A stretch of 64,000 bases of DNA from Burkholderia puraquae (GTDB taxonomy: Bacteria; Pseudomonadota; Gammaproteobacteria; Burkholderiales; Burkholderiaceae), in NCBI RefSeq assembly GCF_002099195.1, contig NZ_NBYX01000003.1, positions 434,001-498,000 of the forward strand. The letters run 5' to 3'. Position numbers and translations under genes: made by a program. This document shows positions 39,423 to 48,971 of the stretch, one piece after another; position 1 is the first letter of the stretch, and each line of letters starts with the position of its first letter. Under the pieces are notes generated by a model. It worked only from the letters and a program-made list of their open reading frames with translations. It was not told the origin of the DNA and made no database searches.

Positions 39423-40445
39423 ATGAGCACCGAGAGCACACTCCAGGCGACGATCCAGGCACTCGTTCAGGATGGCAAAGGCTTGCTGGCGGCCGACGAA
39501 AGCGGGCCGACCATCGCGAAGCGCTTCAAGACGATCGCGGTCGAATCGACCGAAGAGAACCGCCGCACATGGCGCACCCTGTTGCTGTCGACGCCGGGCC
39601 TCGGTGAATTCGTCAGCGGCGTGATCCTGTATGAAGAGACGCTCGGGCAATGTGCGGACGATGGCACGCCGTTGCCCGAACTCGCCGCTCGCCAGCAGAT
39701 CGTGCCCGGCATCAAGGTCGACGCGGGCAAGATTCCGCTCGCGCTCGCGCCCGGCGACGAAATCACGCAAGGACTCGATGGGCTTGCGGCGCGCCTCGAC
39801 GGCTACCAGCGGCAAGGCGCGCGGTTCGCGAAATGGCGCGCGGTGTACAACGTGTCCGCCGCGCTGCCGGGCCATGCGGCGATCGAAGCAAACGCTGAAG
39901 CGCTGGCGCGCTATGCGGCGATCTGCCAGGAGGCCGGCGTCGTGCCGATCGTCGAGCCGGAAGTGCTGATGGACGGCGATCATTCGATCGGCCGCTGCGC
40001 GCAAGTGACCGACGCCGTGCTGCACGCCGTGTTCAACGCGCTGCACCGGCACCGGGTCGTGCTGGCGCACATGTTGCTCAAGCCGAGCATGGTCGTCGCG
40101 GGCAGCACGCACACCGCACAGCCGGCCCCCGCCGAAGTCGCAGAGGCGACGGTGCGCCTGTTGCGCAGCGCCGTGCCGGCCGAAGTGCCCGGCATCTTCT
40201 TCCTGTCCGGCGGACAGACGCCCGAGGAAGCGACGGCGCATCTCGACGCGATGAATCGCATTGCCGGGCGGCCGTGGCTGCTGAGCTTTTCATATGGACG
40301 CGCGCTGCAGGAGCCGCCGCTGGCCGTGTGGAAGGGACAGGCGGCCAACGTACGCGCCGCGCAGGATGCGCTGCTGCGGCGCGCACGCCTGAACGGTGCG
40401 GCCTGCCGCGGTCAGTACGACGCCGCGATGGAGCGCACCGCGTGA
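39423..40445 (+). CDS. Class I fructose-bisphosphate aldolase
   Basis: 340 residues. The Schiff-base residue is Lys220 (AHMLLKPSMV); Asp25 (LLAADES) and Lys137 (ARFAKWRAV) match the other catalytic residues of eukaryotic-type class I aldolases, and SGGQTPEEAT supplies the phosphate-binding loop. GCGGAGGAATTCC precedes the ATG. It cleaves fructose 1,6-bisphosphate without a metal, unlike the class II enzyme usual in this group, so it may be an accessory gluconeogenic or stress form. It stands alone, ahead of a shared terminator. Confidence 0.94.
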   Translation: MSTESTLQATIQALVQDGKGLLAADESGPTIAKRFKTIAVESTEENRRTWRTLLLSTPGLGEFVSGVILYEETLGQCADDGTPLPELAARQQIVPGIKVDAGKIPLALAPGDEITQGLDGLAARLDGYQRQGARFAKWRAVYNVSAALPGHAAIEANAEALARYAAICQEAGVVPIVEPEVLMDGDHSIGRCAQVTDAVLHAVFNALHRHRVVLAHMLLKPSMVVAGSTHTAQPAPAEVAEATVRLLRSAVPAEVPGIFFLSGGQTPEEATAHLDAMNRIAGRPWLLSFSYGRALQEPPLAVWKGQAANVRAAQDALLRRARLNGAACRGQYDAAMERTA

Positions 40446-40538
40446 ACGGAGCCGGGCGAATGTCGCCCGGTCGATCGTTCACGCGTGAGCGTATCGCCCG
40501 GCGCTATCGCGGGCACTGAGCGCGCTTCCCGAACGCAC

Positions 40539-40572
40539 AAGGGGCCGAGGCGCTTGAACGCCCCGGCCCCTT
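40539..40572. terminator. Shared terminator between aldolase and fdhA
   Basis: A long stem (AAGGGGCCG with CGGCCCCTT, extended by GGCG/CGCC after one mismatch, loop CTTGAA) lies between the two convergent genes. No long T-run follows on either side, so strength is uncertain. Confidence 0.6.
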
Positions 40573-40598
40573 CGATTACCGCGTGGTGGTCGGTCGCG

Positions 40599-41795
40599 TT
40601 ACGCCGCCAGCAACCCGTGCGGGTCGATGACGAATTTGCGCGGCGCGCCGCCGTCGAACTTCTTGTAGCCTTCCGGCGCCTGGTCGAGCGAAATCACTTC
40701 GACGTTGACGATCTTCGCGATCGGCAGCCGGTCGAACAGGATCGCCTGCATCAGGTTGCGGTTGTACTTCAGCACCGGCGTCTGGCCCGTGAAGAACGAA
40801 TGCGACTTCGCCCAGCCGAGGCCGAAGCGGATGCTCAGGCTGCCGTGCTGCGCGGCCTTGTCCTTCGCGCCCGGATCGTCCGTCACGTACAGGCCCGGGA
40901 TGCCGATCGCGCCGGCCGGCCGCGTGATCTCCATCAGCGAGTTCAGCACCGTCGCGGGCGCTTCTTCCGAGTGGCCCGACGAACCGTGGCCGTGCGCCTC
41001 GAAGCCGACGCAGTCGACCGCGCAGTCGATCTCGGGCACGCCGAGAATCTGTTCGATCTGCTCGCCGAGCGATGCATCCTTCGACAGGTCGACCGTTTCG
41101 AAACCCATCGCCCGTGCATGCGCGAGGCGTTCCGCGTTCATGTCGCCGACGATCGTCACGGCCGCGCCGAGCAGGCGCGCCGATGCGGCCGCCGCCATCC
41201 CGACCGGGCCCGCGCCCGCGATATAGACCGTCGAGCCCGGCTTCACGCCCGCGCTCACCGCGCCGTGATACCCGGTCGGCAGAATGTCGGACAGGCAGGT
41301 CAGATCGCGGATCTTCGCCATTGCCTGGTCGCGGTCGGGGAATTTCAGCAGGTTGAAATCCGCGTACGGCACGAGCACGTACTCGGCCTGGCCGCCGATC
41401 CAGCCGCCCATGTCGACGTAACCGTAGGCGCCGCCGGCACGCGACGGGTTCACGTTCAGGCACACGCCCGTATGCGTGTCCTTGCACATCGCGCAGCGGC
41501 CGCAGGCGACGTTGAACGGCACCGACACGAGATCGCCGAGCTTCAGCGTCTCGACGTCGCGGCCGATCTCGACCACCTCGCCCGTGATCTCGTGACCAAG
41601 CACGAGGCCGACCGGCGCCGTCGTGCGGCCGCGCACCATGTGCTGGTCGGAACCGCAGATGTTCGTGCTGACCACTTTCAGGATCACGCCGTGGCCGATC
41701 GCGCGGCCGCTCGGATCGACCATCTTCGGATAATCGATCTTCTGCACTTCGACCTGGCCCGGCCCAAGATAGACGACACCTCGATTGCTGCTCAT
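40599..41795 (-). CDS. fdhA: Glutathione-independent formaldehyde dehydrogenase
   Basis: 398 residues from the ATG at 41795, equal to the Pseudomonas putida enzyme's length. Catalytic zinc residues Cys47 (NICGSDQH), His68 and Glu69 (LGHEITG) and structural zinc residues Cys98, Cys101, Cys104 and Cys112 are all present, and the NAD-binding motif is YIAGAGPVGMAAA. It oxidises formaldehyde to formate with NAD and no glutathione. In Pseudomonas the gene belongs to the betaine regulon; here it is on the same window as gbcAB and dgcAB, which release formaldehyde, so joint control by GbdR is likely but unproven. Confidence 0.94.
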   Translation of the reverse strand: MSSNRGVVYLGPGQVEVQKIDYPKMVDPSGRAIGHGVILKVVSTNICGSDQHMVRGRTTAPVGLVLGHEITGEVVEIGRDVETLKLGDLVSVPFNVACGRCAMCKDTHTGVCLNVNPSRAGGAYGYVDMGGWIGGQAEYVLVPYADFNLLKFPDRDQAMAKIRDLTCLSDILPTGYHGAVSAGVKPGSTVYIAGAGPVGMAAAASARLLGAAVTIVGDMNAERLAHARAMGFETVDLSKDASLGEQIEQILGVPEIDCAVDCVGFEAHGHGSSGHSEEAPATVLNSLMEITRPAGAIGIPGLYVTDDPGAKDKAAQHGSLSIRFGLGWAKSHSFFTGQTPVLKYNRNLMQAILFDRLPIAKIVNVEVISLDQAPEGYKKFDGGAPRKFVIDPHGLLAA

Positions 41796-42071
41796 CGTAT
41801 TGTCTCCATGTCTCGTTGGATGGCGCCGCGGCGCGCCGGCTGATGCGGCGCACGCGCAACGTGCTGTTCGAGAGTAGTCCCGGAGGCAGGGGCGCCGATG
41901 TCTCAAACGCGACATGCGTTTGAACGGCGCCGACATCGATGGCGGAAATGCGAAAGTCGGGCGGGATACGACGGAGCGGTTACGCGTGCGGCGTGACGCA
42001 CCGGGGCGGGCCCTCGCGCGCCGGAGGTCGGGCCGATCCTGGCGACCGGCCGCCCCTCTCTTGGGCAGGTG

Positions 42072-43262
42072 TTACCCGCCCTGATTTTCGCGGATGATCG
42101 CAGCGGCGGCGCTTTCCGCGTCGCTCGCGACGCCGTCGTGCACGCGCGTGCTGACGGCCGGCGTCGGCGGCTCGCTGTCGAGCGCGTGGCCGTTGCGGTC
42201 GTGCGTGTCGACCGTCGCGCGCATCGACAGCCCGACGCGCAGCGGATGCGCGGCGAGATCGCGCGCATCGAGCGCGATCACGACCGGCACGCGCTGCACG
42301 ACCTTGATCCAGTTGCCGGCCGCGTTCTGCGACGGCAGCATCGAGAACGCGCTGCCCGTGCCCGCCGAGAAGCCCTGCACGCGGCCGCGATAGGTCACGC
42401 GCGAGCCGTACAGATCCGACACCACCTCGACCGGCTGCCCGATGCGCATGTGGCGGATCTGCCCCTCCTTGAAATTCGCCTCGACCCACAGCTGATTGAG
42501 CTGCACGATCGACATCAGCGGCACGCCGGGCCCGACCTGCTGGCCGACCTGCACCGAACGCTGCCCGATCGTGCCATCGACGGGTGCGACGATCGTCGTG
42601 CGCTTCAGGTTACGGTACGCGAGCTTGAATTGCGCAGCCGCCTGCACGACGGCCGGGCTTTCGTCGACCGGCAGCTTGCTGCCAAGCGCGCGCGCCGCGT
42701 CGAGCTGTGCCTGTGCGGCCGCGAGATTCGCCTGCGCACCGGCGACCGCCGCGCGCGCACGCGCGAGTTCCTCGGGCGCGACGATCTCGACCGATGCGCC
42801 CGAGCGCGCGGCGAACGCGCGCTGCGCGAGCGACAGGTCGGCGCGCCGCGCGTTCACGGCCTCGACGTACATCGTGGTCGAGATCTTCGCGTTCGCGACC
42901 TGCCGCACGGCTTGCGCGAGCTGCGCCTTCGCCTGTGCGAACGCAACGGACGCCTCGGTGTCGTCGAGCTTCACGAGCGTCTGGCCGGCACGCACGGCCT
43001 GCGTATCGGCGACCAGGACATCGGTCACCGATCCGGGGATCTGCGCGGCGACCTGGACGATGCTGCCGGCGACGTACGCGTCGTCGGTGTCTTCGTCATA
43101 GCGATCGCTCAGCAGCCAGTATGCGATCCATGCAAGCGCGGCCACCAGCACGACCGCGAAGAACGCGATGAAGCGCTTGCGGCGCGTCGCGCGGCGCGCA
43201 TCGAGTGCCGGGTCGTTCAGTGCGGCCGGCGGCGCGGCGGTATGAAGGTTGTCGTGGTGCAT
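42072..43262 (-). CDS. EmrA/HlyD-type membrane fusion protein of the rhamnolipid operon
   Basis: 396 residues. A single N-terminal membrane helix (about 31-50, FIAFFAVVLVAALAWIAYWLL) leads into DEDTDDAYVAGSIVQVAAQIPGSV, the EmrA signature, then a long coiled-coil of Ala/Gln-rich helices and a lipoyl/barrel end (VEANFKEGQIRHMRIGQPVEV). It would link the EmrB-like pump to the NodT-type outer channel. Its start overlaps the stop of the outer-membrane gene by one base. Likely role: export of rhamnolipids or of compounds co-regulated with them. Confidence 0.9.
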   Translation of the reverse strand: MHHDNLHTAAPPAALNDPALDARRATRRKRFIAFFAVVLVAALAWIAYWLLSDRYDEDTDDAYVAGSIVQVAAQIPGSVTDVLVADTQAVRAGQTLVKLDDTEASVAFAQAKAQLAQAVRQVANAKISTTMYVEAVNARRADLSLAQRAFAARSGASVEIVAPEELARARAAVAGAQANLAAAQAQLDAARALGSKLPVDESPAVVQAAAQFKLAYRNLKRTTIVAPVDGTIGQRSVQVGQQVGPGVPLMSIVQLNQLWVEANFKEGQIRHMRIGQPVEVVSDLYGSRVTYRGRVQGFSAGTGSAFSMLPSQNAAGNWIKVVQRVPVVIALDARDLAAHPLRVGLSMRATVDTHDRNGHALDSEPPTPAVSTRVHDGVASDAESAAAAIIRENQGG

Positions 43263-45133
43263 CAGTCGCTTTGCGTAACGATCAGACGATCGTGCTGGAA
43301 CAGGGGGATCGGCGGCATGACCGACGGGCTCGGCACCGGATTCGCCGCTGCCGTGTGCGCGAGAACGGGGGTGCCGCGAGGCGCCGCGCCGACGGCCTGC
43401 GTGCGTGCCGCGTCGTCGCGTCGTACGGACCCCGCATTCGAAGCCGCGACGACCTGCGGCACGGCCTCGCGCTCCACACGCGCATCGGCCGTCCGCCCCG
43501 CCATCGATCGACTCCCGGTCGCGGCAGCGGTCGGCGTGGTCGCAGCAGCCCCGGCAGGCGTGGCAGTCGAAGCGCCTCGCTTCGCCGCCCCGCTACGCGC
43601 CCGATGCACGGCCGGCGCCTGCGCGAGCGCCGCGCCCGCATCGAACCCGCCGCCCAGCGCGCCGATCAGCCCGACGCGCAGCGTGCGCTGCCGGCCGAGC
43701 AACGCGATCATCTGCGCGCGCTCGTCGATCAGCGTCAGATCCGCGACATCCACGTCCTTCTGCATCAGCACGCCGCGCCGGTGACGGTCGGTCGCAATCT
43801 CCACGATCTTCTGCGCGGCCGCGACCGCGTCCTGCTGCTGAGCGACGAGCGTCTGCGACGTCTGCAGCGACGTGACGATCTGCGCGACCTGCCCGAGCGC
43901 GTCGTCGACGGTCTTGTTGTACAGCCCGATCGCGGCGTCGGCCTGCGCGACATCCGCACCGAGCTTCGCCTTCAGCCGGCCGCGATCGAAGACCGGCAGC
44001 GAGATCGCCGGGCCGACCGAGCCGGCGAGCGCGTCGCGCGAGAACAGCGACGCGGGCGTCAATGCGAACACGCCGCCGAGCGCGACGAGGTTCACGTCCG
44101 GATAGAACTGTGCGCGCGTCGAATCGGCATTCGCGAACGCGGCTTCGACGCGCAATCGCGCGGCGACGATGTCGGGACGGCGGCCCAGCAGATCGGCCGG
44201 CAGCCGCGCGGGCAGCGCACCGCCCGCCAATGCGCCGACGCGCGGCCGCTGCAGCGCGAGCCCGCGTTCGGGGCCGCGGCCCGACAGCACGCCAAGCTGC
44301 AGTTGCGCGAGCTTGATCTGCTCGTCGTTCAGCGCGATCTGCGCGAGCAGCTTGCTGCGCTTGATCGATGCGTCGCTCGCGTCGTACGCGTTGTCGAGCC
44401 CGCGCGCGGTGCGCTCGCGCAGCACGGTCGTCACGCGCTGGCTGACCTTCAGTTTCTGCTGCAGCAGCTCCTGCGTCGCATACGCCTGGTCGAGCTGGCA
44501 GTACACGGTGACGATCGCAACCGCCAGCGTGAGCCGTACCTGCTCGGCCTCGACTCGCGCCGCTTCGCGCAGCGACATCAGGCTCTTCGTCGCGGCGCGG
44601 TTCTTGCCCCACAGGTCGAGCTGGTAGGTCAGCCCGACGAACACCGACGACGGCGAGGTGTTCGGATCGCCGAAGATCTCGACCGGCACGCGATAGCCGC
44701 TGACCGACACGTTGGCGACGTCGTCGCCCGGCTTCGGCATCCGCGCGCGGCTGACCGTCGCGCCGGCCGTGCCCGTCAGCCCCGTCAACGAATCGAACTG
44801 CTGAAGCTGCGCCTGCGCGATCCGCAGCCGCGCCTGCGCGACCTGCAGGTCGGGGTTGTGTTCCGCCGCCTCGGCAACCAGCGCATCGAGCTGCGGATCC
44901 TGCAGCTGCTTCACCCAGTCGGGCGCAGGCCATGCACCGTTCACGCCCGGGCCGGCCGTGTACGCGAGCGCATCGTCGGCCGGCGCGCGCAACGACAGCG
45001 ACGGCAGGAAGCCCGACGGCACGCATCCGCTCAACGCCAGCGACACCGCCGCGGCGACGATCATCATCGAGCCGCCCTGTACGCTACGCGCCGGACCCGC
45101 TGTTTTTTTCACACGCCGCATCGCGCCCCTCAT
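43262..45133 (-). CDS. NodT/OprM-type outer-membrane efflux lipoprotein
   Basis: 623 residues. A lipoprotein signal ends LSLALSGC. Two repeats of the outer-membrane efflux fold follow (LVAEAAEHNPDLQVAQARLRIA, VGLTYQLDLWGKN, LLGRRPDIVAARLRVEAAFAN, GPAISLPVFDRGRLKA). It is longer than the usual 480-510 residues: the final 110 or so are an Ala/Pro/Thr-rich low-complexity tail ending IPLFQHDRLIVTQSD. The ATG overlaps the rhlC stop (ATGA). It should form the outer channel of the efflux complex. Confidence 0.9.
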   Translation of the reverse strand: MRGAMRRVKKTAGPARSVQGGSMMIVAAAVSLALSGCVPSGFLPSLSLRAPADDALAYTAGPGVNGAWPAPDWVKQLQDPQLDALVAEAAEHNPDLQVAQARLRIAQAQLQQFDSLTGLTGTAGATVSRARMPKPGDDVANVSVSGYRVPVEIFGDPNTSPSSVFVGLTYQLDLWGKNRAATKSLMSLREAARVEAEQVRLTLAVAIVTVYCQLDQAYATQELLQQKLKVSQRVTTVLRERTARGLDNAYDASDASIKRSKLLAQIALNDEQIKLAQLQLGVLSGRGPERGLALQRPRVGALAGGALPARLPADLLGRRPDIVAARLRVEAAFANADSTRAQFYPDVNLVALGGVFALTPASLFSRDALAGSVGPAISLPVFDRGRLKAKLGADVAQADAAIGLYNKTVDDALGQVAQIVTSLQTSQTLVAQQQDAVAAAQKIVEIATDRHRRGVLMQKDVDVADLTLIDERAQMIALLGRQRTLRVGLIGALGGGFDAGAALAQAPAVHRARSGAAKRGASTATPAGAAATTPTAAATGSRSMAGRTADARVEREAVPQVVAASNAGSVRRDDAARTQAVGAAPRGTPVLAHTAAANPVPSPSVMPPIPLFQHDRLIVTQSD

Positions 45134-46068
45134 CCCTGCTGAACGCGCTGCGCACGCGCGGCCAGACGCGGCCGCGTGCGCTCGAGCGGGCCGAGCCGGC
45201 CGAGCAGGCCGTCCGCCACGCCGAACAGGATGCCGGCCAGCTTCGCGCGCTTGTCACGCTCGACGAGCGCGATCTGCACGACCTGCCACACGGTCAGCAG
45301 GTTCGGCACGATCGCCACCGGAAAGCGCAGCCCGTACTGCATCCCGAGCTGCACCGCATTGCGCGCGCTGTAGTAGCGCCGTTGCCACGAGTGATTCATC
45401 GACGTCATTTCAAAAGGGCCGATCGCGTGCCGCTGCTTCGCCCCGATCCGGTGCGGCAGCACCAGCGACGGCACGACATAGAGCGGCACGTTGCGCGACA
45501 GCGCGCGGAAGCTGTATTCGGTATCGACGTGATCGATGAACAGCGTCTCGTCGAAGCGGCCGAGCACGTCGAACGCGTCGCGCGACACGACGCAGCCCGA
45601 CGAGATCAGGAACGCGCAGCGCTGCAGCGATGCGCCCGGCTCGATCCGCAGGCGGCGCAGCCCGATCCCGTTGGTCGACAGTTCGGGCAGGAAGCTGCGC
45701 GCGTTCTCGTCGAAGATGCGCGGGCCGGCCAGGAATGCGCGCCCCGCGAGCCCCGCGCAGACATCGCGCATCGCGGGGAAATATGCAGCCGGCACCGACG
45801 AATCCTGGTCGAACAGCGCAACCGCGTCGATGCTGTCGCGAAACAGCGCCGCGAGCCCCGCGTTGTATGCGCCCGCGATCCCGCCGCGATTGCCGTGATG
45901 CAGCAGCGCGATGCCTTCGCGCGCGCACAGCTCGCGGGCTCGCGCGTCGGGCTGCGGCGTGTTGTCGACGACGAGCAGTGCGTCGCACGCATGCCGCCAT
46001 GCGCCGAGCGCGTCGAGCTGCGCATCGCTCGGGTGATACAGGATCACGAGTGCGCCGAGTGTCGTCAT
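45130..46068 (-). CDS. rhlC: Rhamnosyltransferase 2 (GT2 family) RhlC
   Basis: 312 residues, GT2 fold. Nucleotide-sugar motifs include LVVDNTPQPD near the N-terminus, AVALFDQDSS (the DxD-like site) and FDETLFIDHVDTEYSFRA. RhlC adds the second rhamnose, making di-rhamnolipids. Located between the EmrB-like pump and NodT genes, overlapping the latter by four bases, in the same order as in Burkholderia thailandensis-type rhl operons. High confidence from operon position plus family. Confidence 0.92.
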   Translation of the reverse strand: MTTLGALVILYHPSDAQLDALGAWRHACDALLVVDNTPQPDARARELCAREGIALLHHGNRGGIAGAYNAGLAALFRDSIDAVALFDQDSSVPAAYFPAMRDVCAGLAGRAFLAGPRIFDENARSFLPELSTNGIGLRRLRIEPGASLQRCAFLISSGCVVSRDAFDVLGRFDETLFIDHVDTEYSFRALSRNVPLYVVPSLVLPHRIGAKQRHAIGPFEMTSMNHSWQRRYYSARNAVQLGMQYGLRFPVAIVPNLLTVWQVVQIALVERDKRAKLAGILFGVADGLLGRLGPLERTRPRLAARAQRVQQG

Positions 46069-46078
46069 GTTCCTCTCC

Positions 46079-47674
46079 TCAATGCCCGAACGACGCCGCC
46101 GCGCCGCGCTTCGGCCGCGTCAGCCACATCATCGCCGCGAGTGCGAGACACGTCATGCTCGCCATCCAGAACATGTCGTTGGTCGCCATCATGTATGCCT
46201 GCTGCATCACGACCTGGTGCAGCGTCGTCAGCTCGCGCACGCCGTCCACGCCCATCCCGTTCAGCGTGTGCACGAAGCGCTGCGTATTCGCCGACGCGTG
46301 CGTGACGGATTGCGACACGACGTCGTAGTGATAGGTCGCGCGGTTGTCCCACAGCGTCACGCTCATCGCAGTGCCGAACGCGGCCGACAACGTGCGCAGG
46401 AAGTTCGACAGGCTCGACGCAGCGGCGAGCCGGTCGTCCGGAATGCGCGACAGCGTCGCGGCGGTCAGCGGAATGAAGAAGCACGGCAGCCCGATCCCCT
46501 GGATCAGCCCCGGCGCCGCGATCTGCGCGAACGTCATCTTCAGCGTGAAATGCGCATCCCACGCGAGCACGGCCGCGAACACGAGGAAGCCGAAGGTCGC
46601 GAGCACGCGCGCGTCGAAACGATGCGCATGCAGCCCGACGAGGATCGAGAACACCAGCGCGAGCACGCCGAGCGACGCCGTGGCGAGCCCCGCGTGAAAC
46701 GCGTTGTAGCCCATCACGGCCTGCATCCATAGCGGAAACACGACCCCGACCACCGAGAAGCTCATCATCCCGAGCGAGATGATCAGCACGCAGAACGAGA
46801 ACGTGCGATCGCGGAACAGGCTGAGATCGACAACGGGATGCGCCTCGCCTGCCTCCCAGATCAGCAGCGACACGATCGCGAGCCCCGCGACCACCGCCAG
46901 CGTGACGATCAGCGGCGAGCCGAACCAGCCGCGATCGTGGCCGAGATCGAGCATCGCCTGCAGCGAGCCGACGCCGATCACGAGCAGCACGATGCCCGGC
47001 ACGTCGATCGGGCCGGCCGCGCCGCGTTGCGCGTCGGGGCGCAGCATCGCGGTACAGACCGCGAACGAGAACAGCCCGATCGGCAGGTTGATCAGGAAGA
47101 TCCACGGCCACGAGAAGTTGTCGACGATCCAGCCGCCGACCACCGGCCCGAAGATCGGCGCGAGCAGCACCGTCATCGCCCACAGCGCAAGCGCGATCGT
47201 GCGTTTGTCGGGCGGGAACGTGCGCAGCAGGATCGTCTGCGACAGCGGCACCATCGGTCCCGAGCACAGCCCCTGCAGCGCGCGGCAGACCACGAGCACA
47301 TGCAGGTCGCGCGCGAGCCCGCACAGCAGCGACGTCAGCGTGAACAGCAGCACCGCGCCGACGAACAGCCGCAACTCGCCGACGCGGCGCGCGAGCCAGC
47401 CCGTCAGCGGCACTGCGATCGCGGCCGCGACCGAATACGAGCTGATCACCCACGTGCCCTGGCTATTCGATACGCCGAGACTGCCGGAGATCGCCGGCAC
47501 CGCGACGTTCGTCACGGTCGAATCGAGCACCTCGATGAAGGTCGCGAGCGACAGCGCGAACGTCAGCAGCGCGAGCCGGATACCGCGCACCGGCCGCGCG
47601 GCCGGCGCAGGGGCCGGCAGGTCGAACGCGGGCGGCGCGACGGGCCCGTCGTGAAGCGGCGATGCGGTGCTCAT
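46079..47674 (-). CDS. EmrB/QacA-type (DHA2) MFS exporter of the rhamnolipid operon
   Basis: 531 residues from the ATG at 47674, which overlaps the rhlB stop (ATGA). Fourteen hydrophobic segments; the first contains TFIEVLDSTVTNVAVPAISG, the DHA2 family motif D1, and GWLARRVGELRLF the loop motif A. It probably moves rhamnolipids or drugs with the EmrA- and NodT-like partners encoded downstream. Confidence 0.92.
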   Translation of the reverse strand: MSTASPLHDGPVAPPAFDLPAPAPAARPVRGIRLALLTFALSLATFIEVLDSTVTNVAVPAISGSLGVSNSQGTWVISSYSVAAAIAVPLTGWLARRVGELRLFVGAVLLFTLTSLLCGLARDLHVLVVCRALQGLCSGPMVPLSQTILLRTFPPDKRTIALALWAMTVLLAPIFGPVVGGWIVDNFSWPWIFLINLPIGLFSFAVCTAMLRPDAQRGAAGPIDVPGIVLLVIGVGSLQAMLDLGHDRGWFGSPLIVTLAVVAGLAIVSLLIWEAGEAHPVVDLSLFRDRTFSFCVLIISLGMMSFSVVGVVFPLWMQAVMGYNAFHAGLATASLGVLALVFSILVGLHAHRFDARVLATFGFLVFAAVLAWDAHFTLKMTFAQIAAPGLIQGIGLPCFFIPLTAATLSRIPDDRLAAASSLSNFLRTLSAAFGTAMSVTLWDNRATYHYDVVSQSVTHASANTQRFVHTLNGMGVDGVRELTTLHQVVMQQAYMMATNDMFWMASMTCLALAAMMWLTRPKRGAAASFGH

Positions 47675-48954
47675 GCGCCGGCCACCGCAGCTTCGGGCCG
47701 CGCGGCTGCCCGCCCGCGCGCCGGCGCGAACCGTTCGATGAAATCGGCGGCGGCTTCGCAGCCGTCCCGCTCGGCCGCAAGCAGCGCGCGTGTACGCGCC
47801 GCATGCGTTGCAAACGCGGGGTCGCCCAGCACGCGCGCGAGCGCCGCGCCGAGGCGCGCGCCGTCGATCGGGCCGTCGACGCGCACGCCGCAACCGCTCA
47901 CGGCGACCCGCTGCGCGTTGTCGAACTGGTCGTGCGCGAACGGCGTGACGACCTGCGCGATCCCGGCTTCGAACGCGAGCGCCGCCGTGCCGATCCCGCC
48001 GTGATGCACGAGCGCGCGGCAGCGCGGCAGCAGCGTGCGCATCGGCACGAAGCGGCGCACCAGCAAACGGTCGCCGTCCGGCGCCGCATCGTGCGGCGTC
48101 AGCAGGATCCCGCGCGCGCCGGTCGCGCGCAGCGCGTCCGCCACCGCGCGCGCATAGGCCGCGTGATCGACGCGTGTCGAACCGGCCGTGAACACGACCG
48201 GGGGTTCACCGGCCGCGAGATACGCATCGAGTGCCACATCTTCGTCGGGTGTCGCAATATCGTTGAACAGCGGGAAACCGCTTTGCAGATGATTCGACGG
48301 CCAGTCCGGTTGCGGCGGCGCGAACCAGCCGGGAAACAGGCACAGCACGCCGTCGGTCGAATGCAGCCAGCGGCCCAGCACGCGCCGCGCGGGCGCGAGC
48401 CCGAGTTCGCGGCGTACCGCATTGAGCGCGGGGCCGCAGGTGCGATCGAGCACCTGGCGCTCGATCAGCGTCATCAGCGCCGCCTTCACGGGCAGCGGCC
48501 AGCGCGCAGGAATCGTCAGGCGCGGATGCGTCGGCGGCACATGCGCGGACAGCAGCGTCGACGGCGACACCTGCACCGATACGTACGGCGTGCCGTGCAG
48601 TTCCTGCATGAAGCGCGCGGAGAACGCCCACAGCGTGCCGACGAGCACCGTATCGCCGTCGGCCAGCGCGCGCAGCGCGTCGTAATGCGGGCGCAGCGTC
48701 GGCGCGATCACCTGCCACAGCGTGCGAAACGACGTGCGCGAATCCCACAGCGCGGGGTTCGCCATCGCGGCCTCGTATTCGGCCGCGGTGCCGATCGGCA
48801 CGAACGCGAACCCGCAACGGCGCACGGCCGCCTCGAACGGTGCGTGCGTGCAGAACACGACGTCGTGACCGCGCGCCGCGAGCGTGCGCGCGACGCCGAG
48901 CAACGGATGCACGTCGCCCGCCGAGCCGATCGCCGTCACGATCATCTTCGCCAT
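47671..48954 (-). CDS. rhlB: Rhamnosyltransferase 1 catalytic subunit RhlB
   Basis: 427 residues from the ATG at 48954 (GAGG upstream). GT1 family with IVTAIGSAGDVHPLLGVARTLAARGHDV at the N-terminus and the donor-site region LVHHGGIGTAALAFEAGIAQVVTPFAHDQFDNA. It transfers dTDP-L-rhamnose to the HAA lipid made by RhlA, giving mono-rhamnolipid. An Ala/Arg-rich tail ends the protein. Located after the methyltransferase-like gene and overlapping the exporter gene. Confidence 0.94.
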   Translation of the reverse strand: MAKMIVTAIGSAGDVHPLLGVARTLAARGHDVVFCTHAPFEAAVRRCGFAFVPIGTAAEYEAAMANPALWDSRTSFRTLWQVIAPTLRPHYDALRALADGDTVLVGTLWAFSARFMQELHGTPYVSVQVSPSTLLSAHVPPTHPRLTIPARWPLPVKAALMTLIERQVLDRTCGPALNAVRRELGLAPARRVLGRWLHSTDGVLCLFPGWFAPPQPDWPSNHLQSGFPLFNDIATPDEDVALDAYLAAGEPPVVFTAGSTRVDHAAYARAVADALRATGARGILLTPHDAAPDGDRLLVRRFVPMRTLLPRCRALVHHGGIGTAALAFEAGIAQVVTPFAHDQFDNAQRVAVSGCGVRVDGPIDGARLGAALARVLGDPAFATHAARTRALLAAERDGCEAAADFIERFAPARGRAAARPEAAVAGA

Positions 48955-48971
48955 CGCGCGCCTCGCGGGGT

